A stretch of 64,000 nt of DNA. Source: Arthrobacter methylotrophus. GTDB taxonomy: Bacteria > Actinomycetota > Actinomycetes > Actinomycetales > Micrococcaceae. The stretch spans positions 2,852,001 through 2,916,000 of the forward strand of contig NZ_BAABED010000001.1 of assembly GCF_039539965.1 (NCBI RefSeq). The letters run 5' to 3'. A program made the translations under genes and the position numbers. Every line of letters begins with the position of its first letter. Position 1 is the stretch's first letter. A model generated the notes under the pieces. It ran no database searches. It saw nothing but the letters and a program-made list of their open reading frames with translations, and was not told where the DNA came from. Below, one piece after another: positions 13,236 to 21,603 of this stretch.

Positions 13236-14324
13236 ATGTCACCGACGTCCACCACGGAACTTCCCGCCAAGAGCGTCCGGCAACCCAACGCCGTCGTGCT
13301 GAGCTATTCCGAACTCCTTAAGACAGTCCGCGCGGAAGGGCTCTTGAAGCGTCGCGTCGGCTTTTACGTCAGCGTCTTCGCTGCGCTGGTCCTCTTGTTG
13401 ACCGGCACTTGGTTCGGCTTCGCCCTCATCGGGCACAGCTGGTACCAACTCCTCATCGCAGCGGCCCTCGGCATTCTCTGCACCCAATTGAGCTTCCTGG
13501 CCCACGAGGCCGGCCACCGCCAGATTTTTGCCTCCCGCCGGGCCAATGACTGGTCTGCGCGCATCCTGGCCACTTCGGTTGCCGGCATCAGTTACTCCTG
13601 GTGGGAACAGAAGCACGGCGCACACCACAACAACCCGAACGTGATTTCCAAGGACCCGGACATCAAGACCGGCGCCCTGGCGTTCCACGTTGAAGCCGCA
13701 GCCGGAAGGAACGGACGCTTCGCGTTCCTCACCCGCAGGCAAGGCTGGTTCTTCTTCCCGCTCCTGATGCTGCTGGGCATCAGCCTGCAGTGGGAGTCCT
13801 TGATGTACATCCTGCGGCCCGGAGCCATCAAGCACCGCTGGGTAGAGACCCCCATCCTCCTGGCACGCCTTCTCGCGCTGCCGGTCCTTGCCTTCACCTT
13901 CCTGCCGCTTGGCATGGCATTTGCCTTCCTGGGCGTCCAGATTATGGTGTTCGGCTTCTACATGGGCGCTTCCTTCGCCCCGAACCACAAGGGCATGCCG
14001 GTCCTGCCGACCGACTCCCGCGTCGATTTCCTGCGCCGCCAGATTCTGACTGCCAGGAACATCTCCGGCGGACCCTTCATGAATATCCTCCTGGGCGGCC
14101 TCAACCACCAGGCGGAACACCACCTTTTCCCCGACATGGCACGCCCCCACTTGCGCCGCGCCTCGGAGATCGTTCGAAGCTACTGCGAAAAGCACTCCAT
14201 TGCCTACACCGAAACCACGTTGATGCAGTCGTACGCAATCGTCGTACGCTACCTCAATGAGGTAGGACTCGCCGCCGGCCGCGGCTTTGACTGCCCTGTT
14301 GCTTCCGCGCACGGTAGAGGCTGA
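13236..14324 (+). CDS. Fatty acid desaturase (membrane di-iron)
   Basis: This 362-residue membrane enzyme should introduce a double bond into acyl chains. All three His clusters of the family are present: HEAGHR (near residue 91), HGAHHNN (near 128) and NHQAEHHLFP (near 292). Hydrophobic pairs around residues 45-80 and 170-240 would form the membrane helices. The ATG at 13236 is used because an upstream in-frame ATG (13059) would run through the argC promoter and the hairpins. In actinobacteria such enzymes often adjust membrane fluidity in the cold; regiospecificity cannot be read here. Confidence 0.92.
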   Translation: MSPTSTTELPAKSVRQPNAVVLSYSELLKTVRAEGLLKRRVGFYVSVFAALVLLLTGTWFGFALIGHSWYQLLIAAALGILCTQLSFLAHEAGHRQIFASRRANDWSARILATSVAGISYSWWEQKHGAHHNNPNVISKDPDIKTGALAFHVEAAAGRNGRFAFLTRRQGWFFFPLLMLLGISLQWESLMYILRPGAIKHRWVETPILLARLLALPVLAFTFLPLGMAFAFLGVQIMVFGFYMGASFAPNHKGMPVLPTDSRVDFLRRQILTARNISGGPFMNILLGGLNHQAEHHLFPDMARPHLRRASEIVRSYCEKHSIAYTETTLMQSYAIVVRYLNEVGLAAGRGFDCPVASAHGRG

Positions 14325-14459
14325 CACGCACCGAAGACCACCGGGCACGTCACGGCGAACCACGTCGCTCAGCCGCTGACTGGACACTCGACGGACTCCG
14401 TTCCCTAGGATGGTTGTGTGAATGCGGGCACGAAAGTGCCTCGACGGAGAAGGAGAATC

Positions 14460-15425
14460 ATGACGCATGCGATCATTGCCCGGCAAGCCGGAGGACCCGA
14501 AGTCCTCGAACTCACCGAAGCAGAGGTTCCGGCCCCGGGTCCGCGCCAGCTCCTCGTCAAAGTTGCAGCTGCCGGAGTGAACTTCATTGACACCTACCAA
14601 CGCAGCGGCATCTACAAGGTTGAGTATCCGTTCACCCCGGGCTCCGAGGCGGCAGGCACCGTGGAGGCCATCGGTGCAGGCGTTGAGGACTTCGCCGTCG
14701 GGGACAGGGTCGCTACCGCTGAAGGATCCCGCAGCTATGCGGGTTACACCCTGGTAGACGCGGACAAGGCCCTTCCGGTTCCGGACGGCGTCGACGACCA
14801 CACCGCAGCCGCCCTTCCGCTGCAGGGAATGACCGCGCACTACCTGATCAATTCCTCGTTCCGGGTCGAGCCGGGACACACTGTCCTGACCCATGCCGGT
14901 GCTGGCGGGGTGGGTCTCATCCTGACCCAATTGCTCAAGGCGCGCGGCGCCCGTGTCATCACCACTGTCTCTTCGGACGAGAAGGAAGTCTTGGCTCGGC
15001 AGGCCGGCGCGGATGAGGTCCTGCGTTACGCCGGATTTGCCGACAAAGTCCGTGAACTGACCGACGGCGAAGGGGTCCACGTCGTGTACGACGGCGTCGG
15101 CAAGGACACCTTCGACGATTCGCTTGCGAGCCTGCGCATCCGTGGCTCGCTCGTCCTTTTCGGGGCAGCCTCCGGGCCTGTGCCTCCCTTCGATCCCCAG
15201 CGGCTGAACGCCGGCGGATCGTTGTCCCTCACCCGCCCCACCCTCGCCCACTTCCTGCAGAACCCGCAGGAGCGGCGCTGGCGTTCGGCCGAAGTCTTCG
15301 GCGCTGCAGCCAGCGGCGCGCTCAAAGTCCGGATTGGCGGAACCTACCCGCTCGCCGAAGCCGCGCAGGCCCACCGCGACCTGGAAGGCCGCCAGACCAC
15401 GGGCAAGCTACTGTTGATCCCATAG
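14460..15425 (+). CDS. Quinone oxidoreductase, zinc-free medium-chain dehydrogenase
   Basis: The 321-residue protein is a zeta-crystallin-type NADPH:quinone reductase. It has the N-terminal GroES-like fold (LVKVAAAGVNFIDTYQRSGIY), the cofactor fold with VLTHAGAGGVGLILTQLLKARGARV, and VYDGVGKDTFDDS. It lacks the Cys set of zinc alcohol dehydrogenases. ATG 14460 follows GAAGGAGAATC. Only 63 bases separate it from the peptide synthetase, so the two may be co-transcribed, though a role in that pathway is unproven. Confidence 0.9.
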   Translation: MTHAIIARQAGGPEVLELTEAEVPAPGPRQLLVKVAAAGVNFIDTYQRSGIYKVEYPFTPGSEAAGTVEAIGAGVEDFAVGDRVATAEGSRSYAGYTLVDADKALPVPDGVDDHTAAALPLQGMTAHYLINSSFRVEPGHTVLTHAGAGGVGLILTQLLKARGARVITTVSSDEKEVLARQAGADEVLRYAGFADKVRELTDGEGVHVVYDGVGKDTFDDSLASLRIRGSLVLFGAASGPVPPFDPQRLNAGGSLSLTRPTLAHFLQNPQERRWRSAEVFGAAASGALKVRIGGTYPLAEAAQAHRDLEGRQTTGKLLLIP

Positions 15426-15488
15426 TCGGAGCAACGGCCACGGGACCGCTGACACTTTTTGTTCACCTCAATCCGAGAAGCTTCGAAC

Positions 15489-18400
15489 GTGACCCAGGAA
15501 CATGACATCCCGGCGGATCGCCTGGAACTCCAAGCGGTGCACCTGCCCCAACTGCAGGGCGCGTCAGCCGTGCCGCCACCGCGGACGCTCATCGAAATCA
15601 TCGATGACACGGCAAGGTCTTATCCGGAAGCATCTGCCATCGACGACGGGCGCAAGTCACTCAGTTACTCCGAGCTCATGGCGCAGGTGCGCGGTTTTGC
15701 CGCCACGCTCAATGCAGCGGGACTTGGCCCCGGAGACACGATCGGCGTGCGGATTCCGTCCGGCACCAACGATCTCTACATCGCCATCCTGGCAATCCTT
15801 TCGATCGCGGCCGCCTATGTACCTGTAGACGCAGACGATCCCGAGGAACGGGCACGGCTCGTTTTCAAGGAAGCCAAGGTGACTGCGGTCATCACAAAAG
15901 GCCGCAAGATCGAGCTTTCCGGGGAGCGTCCGACGCCGCACCCTACCCCCCGCGCACCAGGCCTGGATGACGATTCCTGGATCATTTTCACCTCCGGCTC
16001 CACAGGCACGCCGAAGGGCGTCGCGGTTCAGCACCGCTCGTCGGCCGCGTTTGTCGACGCCGAAGCCCGGCTCTTCCTCCAGGAAGATCCCATCGGACCA
16101 CAGGACCGGGTCTTGGCCGGCCTTTCAGTAGCCTTCGACGCCTCATGCGAAGAGATGTGGCTGGCATGGCGGCACGGCGCCTGCCTCGTGCCCGCTCCGC
16201 GTGCCCTGGTGCGCTCCGGCATGGACCTTGGTCCGTGGCTGATCAACCACGGCATCACGGTAGTGTCCACCGTTCCCACGCTCGCAGCCTTGTGGCCCGC
16301 CGAATCGCTTGAAAACGTGCGCCTGCTCATCTTCGGGGGCGAAGCCTGCCCTCCCGAGCTCGCCGAACGACTCGCGGTGGACGGCCGCGAATTGTGGAAC
16401 ACCTATGGGCCCACCGAAGCAACGGTGGTCGCTTGCGCGGCCCCTCTCGGGGGTGACGGCCCCGTTCGGATCGGCTTGCCCCTGGACGGCTGGGACCTCG
16501 CCGTTGTCGACGCCGCCGGGGTTCCCGTCCCGGAAGGCGAGACGGGCGAGCTGATCATTGGCGGCGTCGGACTGGCCCGCTACCTCGATCCGGCCAAGGA
16601 CGCCGAAAAGTATGCCCCGATGCCATCCCTGGGCTGGCAACGGGCGTACCGCTCCGGCGACCTGGTCCGCTACGAGAAAGCAGGCCTCATCTTCCAAGGC
16701 CGCGCGGACGAGCAGGTCAAGCTCGGCGGCCGGAGGATCGAACTCGGTGAGATCGACGCCGCGCTGCAGGCCTTGCCGGGCGTCGCAGGGGCCGCCGCGG
16801 CAGTCCGTACGACGGCGGCCGGGAACCAGCTGCTTGTCGGTTACCTGGCGCCCGCCGGGTCCGAGGATATCGACCTCACGGCTTCGCGCGTGCTGCTGAC
16901 CGAGAGCCTTCCGGCTGCGCTGATTCCCCTGTTGACGGTGGTCGATTCCATCCCGACAAAGACCAGTGGAAAAGTTGACAGGCATTCCCTCCCCTGGCCG
17001 TTGGCGGGTGCGGGAGCCGCCGATGCGGAGAAGGCACCGCTCAACCTGCCCGAAGACGCCCAATGGGTGGTTGAACAATGGGAGAGCGTCCTCGGCTCCA
17101 GCGTCACCTCGCTCGACGCCGATTTCTTCGCCTATGGCGGCGGCTCCCTCGCTGCGGCACAGCTCGTCTCGGCCCTCCGCGTGCGCTACCCCACCGTCAC
17201 GGTGGCGGAGGTCTACGCCACCCCTCGGGTGGGTGCCCTGATCGACGCCGCGCGGCAGTCGTTGCCCGAAGGCGGTATCCAAGGTCCACCGGCAGAACGC
17301 ACCGTTCGCCCGACCTCCCGGAAATCGCAAATCTTCCAGACCCTCATGGGCATCTTCCTCAACATTCTGGTGGGCATGCGTTGGCTCACCTACCTCATGG
17401 CCGCCAATCGCCTGCTCGCGGACTACGCCGGATTCTCTGCGGCTCCGGTGGTGTCCTGGTGGTGGATCCTGGCGTCCTGGCTGGTGTTCGTCAGCCCGCC
17501 GGGCCGCATGGCCATATCGATTCTGGCTGCGCGCATTCTGCTGCGTGGTGTCCACGCCGGTACCTACCCGCGTTCGGGCAAAGTGCACTTGAAGTTGTGG
17601 CTGGCCGAGCAGATCCAGGACCTCTCGGGTGCCATCAGCCTGGCCAGCGCGCCGTGGGTTCCCTACTACGCCAAGGCACTGGGGGCGAAGATCGGGAACA
17701 ACGTCCAACTGCACTCCTTGCCCCCGGTCACGGGGCTGCTTTCCCTGGGAAGCGGCTGCAACATCGAACCCGAAGTGGATCTCTCCGCCTGGTGGATCGA
17801 CGGCGACTACGTCCACATCGGTGCCATCCATGTGGGTGCCGGCGCAACCGTGGGCTCCCGCAGTACGCTCATGCCCGGAACGAGCGTTGGCGCCGGTGCC
17901 CGGGTGGAGCCTGGTTCCGCCGTTCTAGGCAAGGTCAAAGCCGGACACCTCGTTGCCGGGTCCCCCGCCCAACGCCGTGGCAAAGCCAAGAATGATTGGC
18001 CGGAGACGCCGTCGTCGCACCACCTGATTGGCCGGCTCTGGTTCGCGGCGTTCGCGACCGCCTCGGCATTGCTGGCCCTGATCCCCTACGTCTCGGCACT
18101 TGCCGGCGCCAGCGTAGTCGTGGCCTTTATCCAGGGCAGGAACTCCTTGCAGGACGCCTTCCCGGAGCTTTTGTTCGCCATCCCTTTGGCCGCACTCGCC
18201 TGGTTCCTGTGCAATCTCCTGCTCATCCTGGGCACTACGCGGATGCTCGGCATCGGCCTCAAGGAAGGGTATTACCGCGTTCGCAGCCGGGTGGGTTGGC
18301 AGGTCTGGGCAACTGAACGCGTCCTGGACCTGGCCCGGGACCTGCTCTTCCCCATCTACGCCAGCCTGTTCACACCTGTTTGGCTGCGCCTCCTCGGTGC

Positions 18401-19421
18401 GAAAGTCGGCCGCAATGTGGAAGCCTCCACCGTGCTTCTACTGCCGCGCATGACAACAATCGGCGAAGGCGCCTTCCTCGCGGACGACACCATGGTGGCC
18501 TCCTACGAGCTCGGCGGTGGTTGGATGAAGATTGGGCCCGCCAAGATCGGCAAACGCTCCTTCCTCGGCAATTCGGGCATGACGGCCGCGGGCCGGAGCG
18601 TCCCCAAGAACTCACTGGTCGCGGTGCTGTCTGCAACGCCTGCCAAGGCAAAATCCGGCACCTCATGGCTGGGCAGTCCGCCCGTCAGGCTGCGCCGGAC
18701 CGCCGTCGATGCCGACCAGAGCCTCACCTTCAACCCGCCGCTGGCCCTCAAGACCAAACGGGCCCTGTGGGAATTGTGCCGCTTGGTACCGGTCATCCTC
18801 ACGGTGGCGATCGCCGTCGGCATCATGTGGGTCCTTGACTGGATTGCTTCGGAATCCTCCTACTGGCTCGCAGCCGTCCTGGGCGGCGTCGTTATCCTCG
18901 CCGCGGGTGCCGTGGCCGCGGCGAGTTCGGTCGCCGCGAAATGGATCCTTGTGGGCCGCATCAAGGCGGGCGAGCATCCCCTGTGGAGTTCGTTCATCTG
19001 GCGGAATGAGGTGGTGGACACCTTCATCGAGATGGTCAGCGCCCCGTGGTTCGCGCGTTCAGCATCCGGTACACCGGCGTTGGTGTGGTGGCTCCGGGCG
19101 CTTGGCGCAAAAATCGGCCGGGGTACCTGGTGCGAAAGCTACTGGCTGCCCGAAGCCGACCTCGTCACCCTTGGCGAAAGTTCCACCGTCAACCGTGGCT
19201 GCGTGGTCCAGACACACCTCTTCCACGACCGCATCATGAGCATCGATACCGTGGTTCTCGGAGACGGCGCCACTATGGGACCGCACGGGGTCATCCTGCC
19301 GCGCGCCAGCATCGGAGCAGGCGGAACGGTAGGGCCGGCGTCGCTCGTCATGCGAGGTGAAACTGTTCCCGCCGGTACGTACTGGATGGGCAACCCGGTC
19401 AGCCCATGGTCTGGACCGTAG
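15489..19421 (+). CDS. Pls/PosA-like single-module peptide synthetase (poly-amino-acid synthetase candidate)
   Basis: This 1310-residue membrane enzyme combines an adenylation domain (residues about 30-510), a carrier domain with the phosphopantetheine Ser553 in YGGGSL, and a C-terminal half with six predicted membrane helices in three pairs (617-637/654-669, 851-871/894-914, 1100-1118/1125-1146). Each pair leads into a hexapeptide-repeat domain (774-828, 974-1051, 1209-1304). Adenylation motifs include IIFTSGSTGTPKG (A3), FDAS with Asp217, NTYGPTEATV (A5) and SGKVDR with Lys495 (A10). There is no condensation or thioesterase domain. This is the architecture and length of epsilon-poly-L-lysine synthetase (Pls, about 1319 residues from memory). 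Pocket residues read D-A-E-S-I-G-T-V-V-K, close to lysine codes. GTG 15489 follows a GAGAAG site. Product not proven. Confidence 0.9.
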   Translation: MTQEHDIPADRLELQAVHLPQLQGASAVPPPRTLIEIIDDTARSYPEASAIDDGRKSLSYSELMAQVRGFAATLNAAGLGPGDTIGVRIPSGTNDLYIAILAILSIAAAYVPVDADDPEERARLVFKEAKVTAVITKGRKIELSGERPTPHPTPRAPGLDDDSWIIFTSGSTGTPKGVAVQHRSSAAFVDAEARLFLQEDPIGPQDRVLAGLSVAFDASCEEMWLAWRHGACLVPAPRALVRSGMDLGPWLINHGITVVSTVPTLAALWPAESLENVRLLIFGGEACPPELAERLAVDGRELWNTYGPTEATVVACAAPLGGDGPVRIGLPLDGWDLAVVDAAGVPVPEGETGELIIGGVGLARYLDPAKDAEKYAPMPSLGWQRAYRSGDLVRYEKAGLIFQGRADEQVKLGGRRIELGEIDAALQALPGVAGAAAAVRTTAAGNQLLVGYLAPAGSEDIDLTASRVLLTESLPAALIPLLTVVDSIPTKTSGKVDRHSLPWPLAGAGAADAEKAPLNLPEDAQWVVEQWESVLGSSVTSLDADFFAYGGGSLAAAQLVSALRVRYPTVTVAEVYATPRVGALIDAARQSLPEGGIQGPPAERTVRPTSRKSQIFQTLMGIFLNILVGMRWLTYLMAANRLLADYAGFSAAPVVSWWWILASWLVFVSPPGRMAISILAARILLRGVHAGTYPRSGKVHLKLWLAEQIQDLSGAISLASAPWVPYYAKALGAKIGNNVQLHSLPPVTGLLSLGSGCNIEPEVDLSAWWIDGDYVHIGAIHVGAGATVGSRSTLMPGTSVGAGARVEPGSAVLGKVKAGHLVAGSPAQRRGKAKNDWPETPSSHHLIGRLWFAAFATASALLALIPYVSALAGASVVVAFIQGRNSLQDAFPELLFAIPLAALAWFLCNLLLILGTTRMLGIGLKEGYYRVRSRVGWQVWATERVLDLARDLLFPIYASLFTPVWLRLLGAKVGRNVEASTVLLLPRMTTIGEGAFLADDTMVASYELGGGWMKIGPAKIGKRSFLGNSGMTAAGRSVPKNSLVAVLSATPAKAKSGTSWLGSPPVRLRRTAVDADQSLTFNPPLALKTKRALWELCRLVPVILTVAIAVGIMWVLDWIASESSYWLAAVLGGVVILAAGAVAAASSVAAKWILVGRIKAGEHPLWSSFIWRNEVVDTFIEMVSAPWFARSASGTPALVWWLRALGAKIGRGTWCESYWLPEADLVTLGESSTVNRGCVVQTHLFHDRIMSIDTVVLGDGATMGPHGVILPRASIGAGGTVGPASLVMRGETVPAGTYWMGNPVSPWSGP

Positions 19422-19456
19422 CGTAGATTAGCAAGTGGGCTTATGAAATACCAGCC

Positions 19457-20881
19457 ATGACCACACCAGCACAACCAGCTACACGGAGGCAGCCAGCGCA
19501 TATGAGCCCTAGCGAACCAGGAATAACCAAAATTGCCGCCGATGCCTACACCCTGCATCACGGGAGCATGGCATTCCAGGTGCTGCGGTATGAATTGGAC
19601 CTGGACTACAGTTTGGGTAGCAATCGGCTCAACGGCCGCGCGGTGCTTCGCTGTGTGGCACGTGAGGACACGGACTCGCTGATCCTGGACCTGGTGGGCC
19701 TGAAGGCTTCCAAGATCCTGGTGGATGGCAAGAAGGTCCCGAGGTTCAGCCCACGCGGCGAGCACCTCGTGATCACCGTCAAGGAACCGCTGGCAGCAGG
19801 CCAGTCATTCACCGTTGAACTCCGTTACGACGGCAATCCCAAGCCGCGCAGGGGCCTGTGGGGCGAAGTAGGCTGGGAAGAGCTCGACGACGGCGTCCTG
19901 GTTGCGGGGCAGCCGAACGGCGCTGCGTCCTGGTTCCCCTGCAACGACCACCCGCAGCACAAGTCCAGCTATTTGATCAGCATCACCACTGATGACAACT
20001 ACCGCGCCATCTGCAATGGCCGCCTCGTATCGCACAGCAAGAAATCGAGCCGTGAGACCTGGGTCTATGAACAGGCCGAGCCGATGGCGAGCTATCTCGC
20101 CACGGTGCAGATCGGACGATACAAGCTCCACCAGCTCAGCCCTTCCGTCGCCCGGGCCGGCCTTGGAACAGCACATCATGCCGAGGTCCCGCGGCACAGT
20201 CCGGTGCCCCAATTCGTCGCCGTGGCGCCCGGCTTGTTGACCGAGGCCCGGGAAGGACTGGCTCGGCAAGCCGACATGATGCGCACCTTCGAGGACTGTT
20301 TCGGTCCGTATCCTTTTACGGAATACACCGCCGTCGTCACCGAGGACGAACTGGAAATCCCCCTCGAGGCCCAGACCCTCTCCATCTTTGGCCGGAACCA
20401 CATGGAACAGTCGTGGGAGGCGCAACGCCTCATCGCCCACGAATTGTCCCACCAGTGGTTCGGCAATTCGCTCACCGTGAGCAGTTGGCGTGATATCTGG
20501 CTGCACGAGGGCTTCGCCTGCTATGCGGAATGGATCTGGTCCGAAGAGGCCGGAGTCATGTCCCTCGCGACCCGCGCGAGGGCCGCGTGGCGAAAGCTTG
20601 ACGCCGGCGCCCAGGACCTGGTGATCGGCGACCCCGGACCGGAGCGGATGTTCGATGACCGTGTCTACAAGCGCGGCGCACTGGCCCTCCACGCCGTACG
20701 GCTTGCGTGCGGTGACGCCGTGTTCTTTGGCTTGTTGCGGCATTGGACCGAGACCAAGCGCCACAGTTCGGTGTCCACGGCTGAATTCATCGCCACGGCC
20801 AACGCCTTCGTTCCGGGACTCGACGCCGCACGTGTACTGGAGCCCTGGCTTTATCGGGCGAGGCTCCCGGCTTTGAGCTGA
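19457..20881 (+). CDS. M1-family zinc metallopeptidase
   Basis: This 474-residue protein has the M1 aminopeptidase catalytic core: HELSHQWFGN with His328, Glu329 and His332, and the third zinc ligand Glu351 in WLHEGFACYAEW. In place of the usual GAMEN amine-binding motif it reads PLEAQT, a change seen in some short actinobacterial M1 proteins. It lacks the large C-terminal domain of PepN. It starts 35 bases after the Pls-like gene; a second ATG at 19502 with an upstream GGAGG is also possible. In poly-lysine producers an M1-type enzyme degrades the polymer, so it may trim or detoxify the product of its neighbour (inference). Confidence 0.88.
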   Translation: MTTPAQPATRRQPAHMSPSEPGITKIAADAYTLHHGSMAFQVLRYELDLDYSLGSNRLNGRAVLRCVAREDTDSLILDLVGLKASKILVDGKKVPRFSPRGEHLVITVKEPLAAGQSFTVELRYDGNPKPRRGLWGEVGWEELDDGVLVAGQPNGAASWFPCNDHPQHKSSYLISITTDDNYRAICNGRLVSHSKKSSRETWVYEQAEPMASYLATVQIGRYKLHQLSPSVARAGLGTAHHAEVPRHSPVPQFVAVAPGLLTEAREGLARQADMMRTFEDCFGPYPFTEYTAVVTEDELEIPLEAQTLSIFGRNHMEQSWEAQRLIAHELSHQWFGNSLTVSSWRDIWLHEGFACYAEWIWSEEAGVMSLATRARAAWRKLDAGAQDLVIGDPGPERMFDDRVYKRGALALHAVRLACGDAVFFGLLRHWTETKRHSSVSTAEFIATANAFVPGLDAARVLEPWLYRARLPALS

Positions 20882-20911
20882 TCCACCTTCAGCTGGTCCA
20901 ACGCAGTTCAG

Positions 20912-21556
20912 CTAGTGGGAGGTTGCTGCGAGGGCGGCAACCAGTCCGGCCGGAAGATCCCGACCGTCAGCGCTGGCAGGGAGTTCAAGATCCCACAGCC
21001 CCGGCCTTTCCAGCACGTCGAAAGAATCAGGGCTCACCCGGAGCCCTTCGCCTGTCATCTTCAACCAAGCTTCCTTGCGCGCCCACAAACGAGCGCGCTC
21101 GTTCGCCCGGCGACCCGGTTCCACCGCGTCGAGATGGCGGTGCTCGCGTATGGTCAGGGCGACGTCGTCGAAGCCGGCAAATTCGGTGCCCGCAGCATTT
21201 TCCACATCAACTCCCAGCCTGAGCCCGGGTTCCGGATGCACGACGGCGGCAAACAGCACCCAGCCCGACGCCCGCGAGGCGCTGAGCAGCAATGGTGCGG
21301 GGCCGCCGTCGAGCAGGTATCCTGGCCGGCCATGAGCAATATCCGGACCAGCACCACACTCCGGGCACTCATAGGCGGCCTGGAGCTTCGAAGCGGGAAC
21401 CCCCAGGAGCGTTGCGGCAAAGTTCTGCTGGGCCACCCTGGACGCCAGGAATTCCAGCCGTAGGACGGGGGCCATGGCGTCTCCCCGAAGGGTCTCGGCC
21501 GGAGACAGCAATTCCGCCGCCATCTGCTCGATGGCGGCGGAATCAGCAGGATCCAA
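20912..21556 (-). CDS. Sfp-type 4'-phosphopantetheinyl transferase
   Basis: Phosphopantetheinyl transferases move phosphopantetheine from CoA to the Ser of carrier domains. This 214-residue protein has the Sfp-type magnesium and CoA motifs: GVDVENAA (near residue 125) and WARKEAWLKMTGEGL (near 167), plus an N-terminal LLGVPASKLQ helix. It lies tail-to-tail with the M1 peptidase and is the obvious candidate to activate Ser553 of the Pls-like enzyme. The start at TTG 21556 is uncertain; an in-frame ATG at 21526 is the alternative. Its start is 47 bases after the pheT stop, so it may ride on pheST transcripts. Confidence 0.87.
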   Translation of the reverse strand: MDPADSAAIEQMAAELLSPAETLRGDAMAPVLRLEFLASRVAQQNFAATLLGVPASKLQAAYECPECGAGPDIAHGRPGYLLDGGPAPLLLSASRASGWVLFAAVVHPEPGLRLGVDVENAAGTEFAGFDDVALTIREHRHLDAVEPGRRANERARLWARKEAWLKMTGEGLRVSPDSFDVLERPGLWDLELPASADGRDLPAGLVAALAATSH

Positions 21557-21603
21557 GGACTGGATGTGAACAGCCAGCCCTTGGATCCCGGTGTTGATAC
21601 TGA

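Noticed and set aside
13239..15374. A 711-codon open frame on the minus strand
   Set aside because: It lies wholly antisense to the desaturase and quinone reductase, both well supported by motifs; long antisense frames are common in GC-rich DNA.
16143..17831. A 562-codon minus-strand frame within the synthetase gene
   Set aside because: It is the complement of the adenylation and carrier coding sequence, with no domain of its own.
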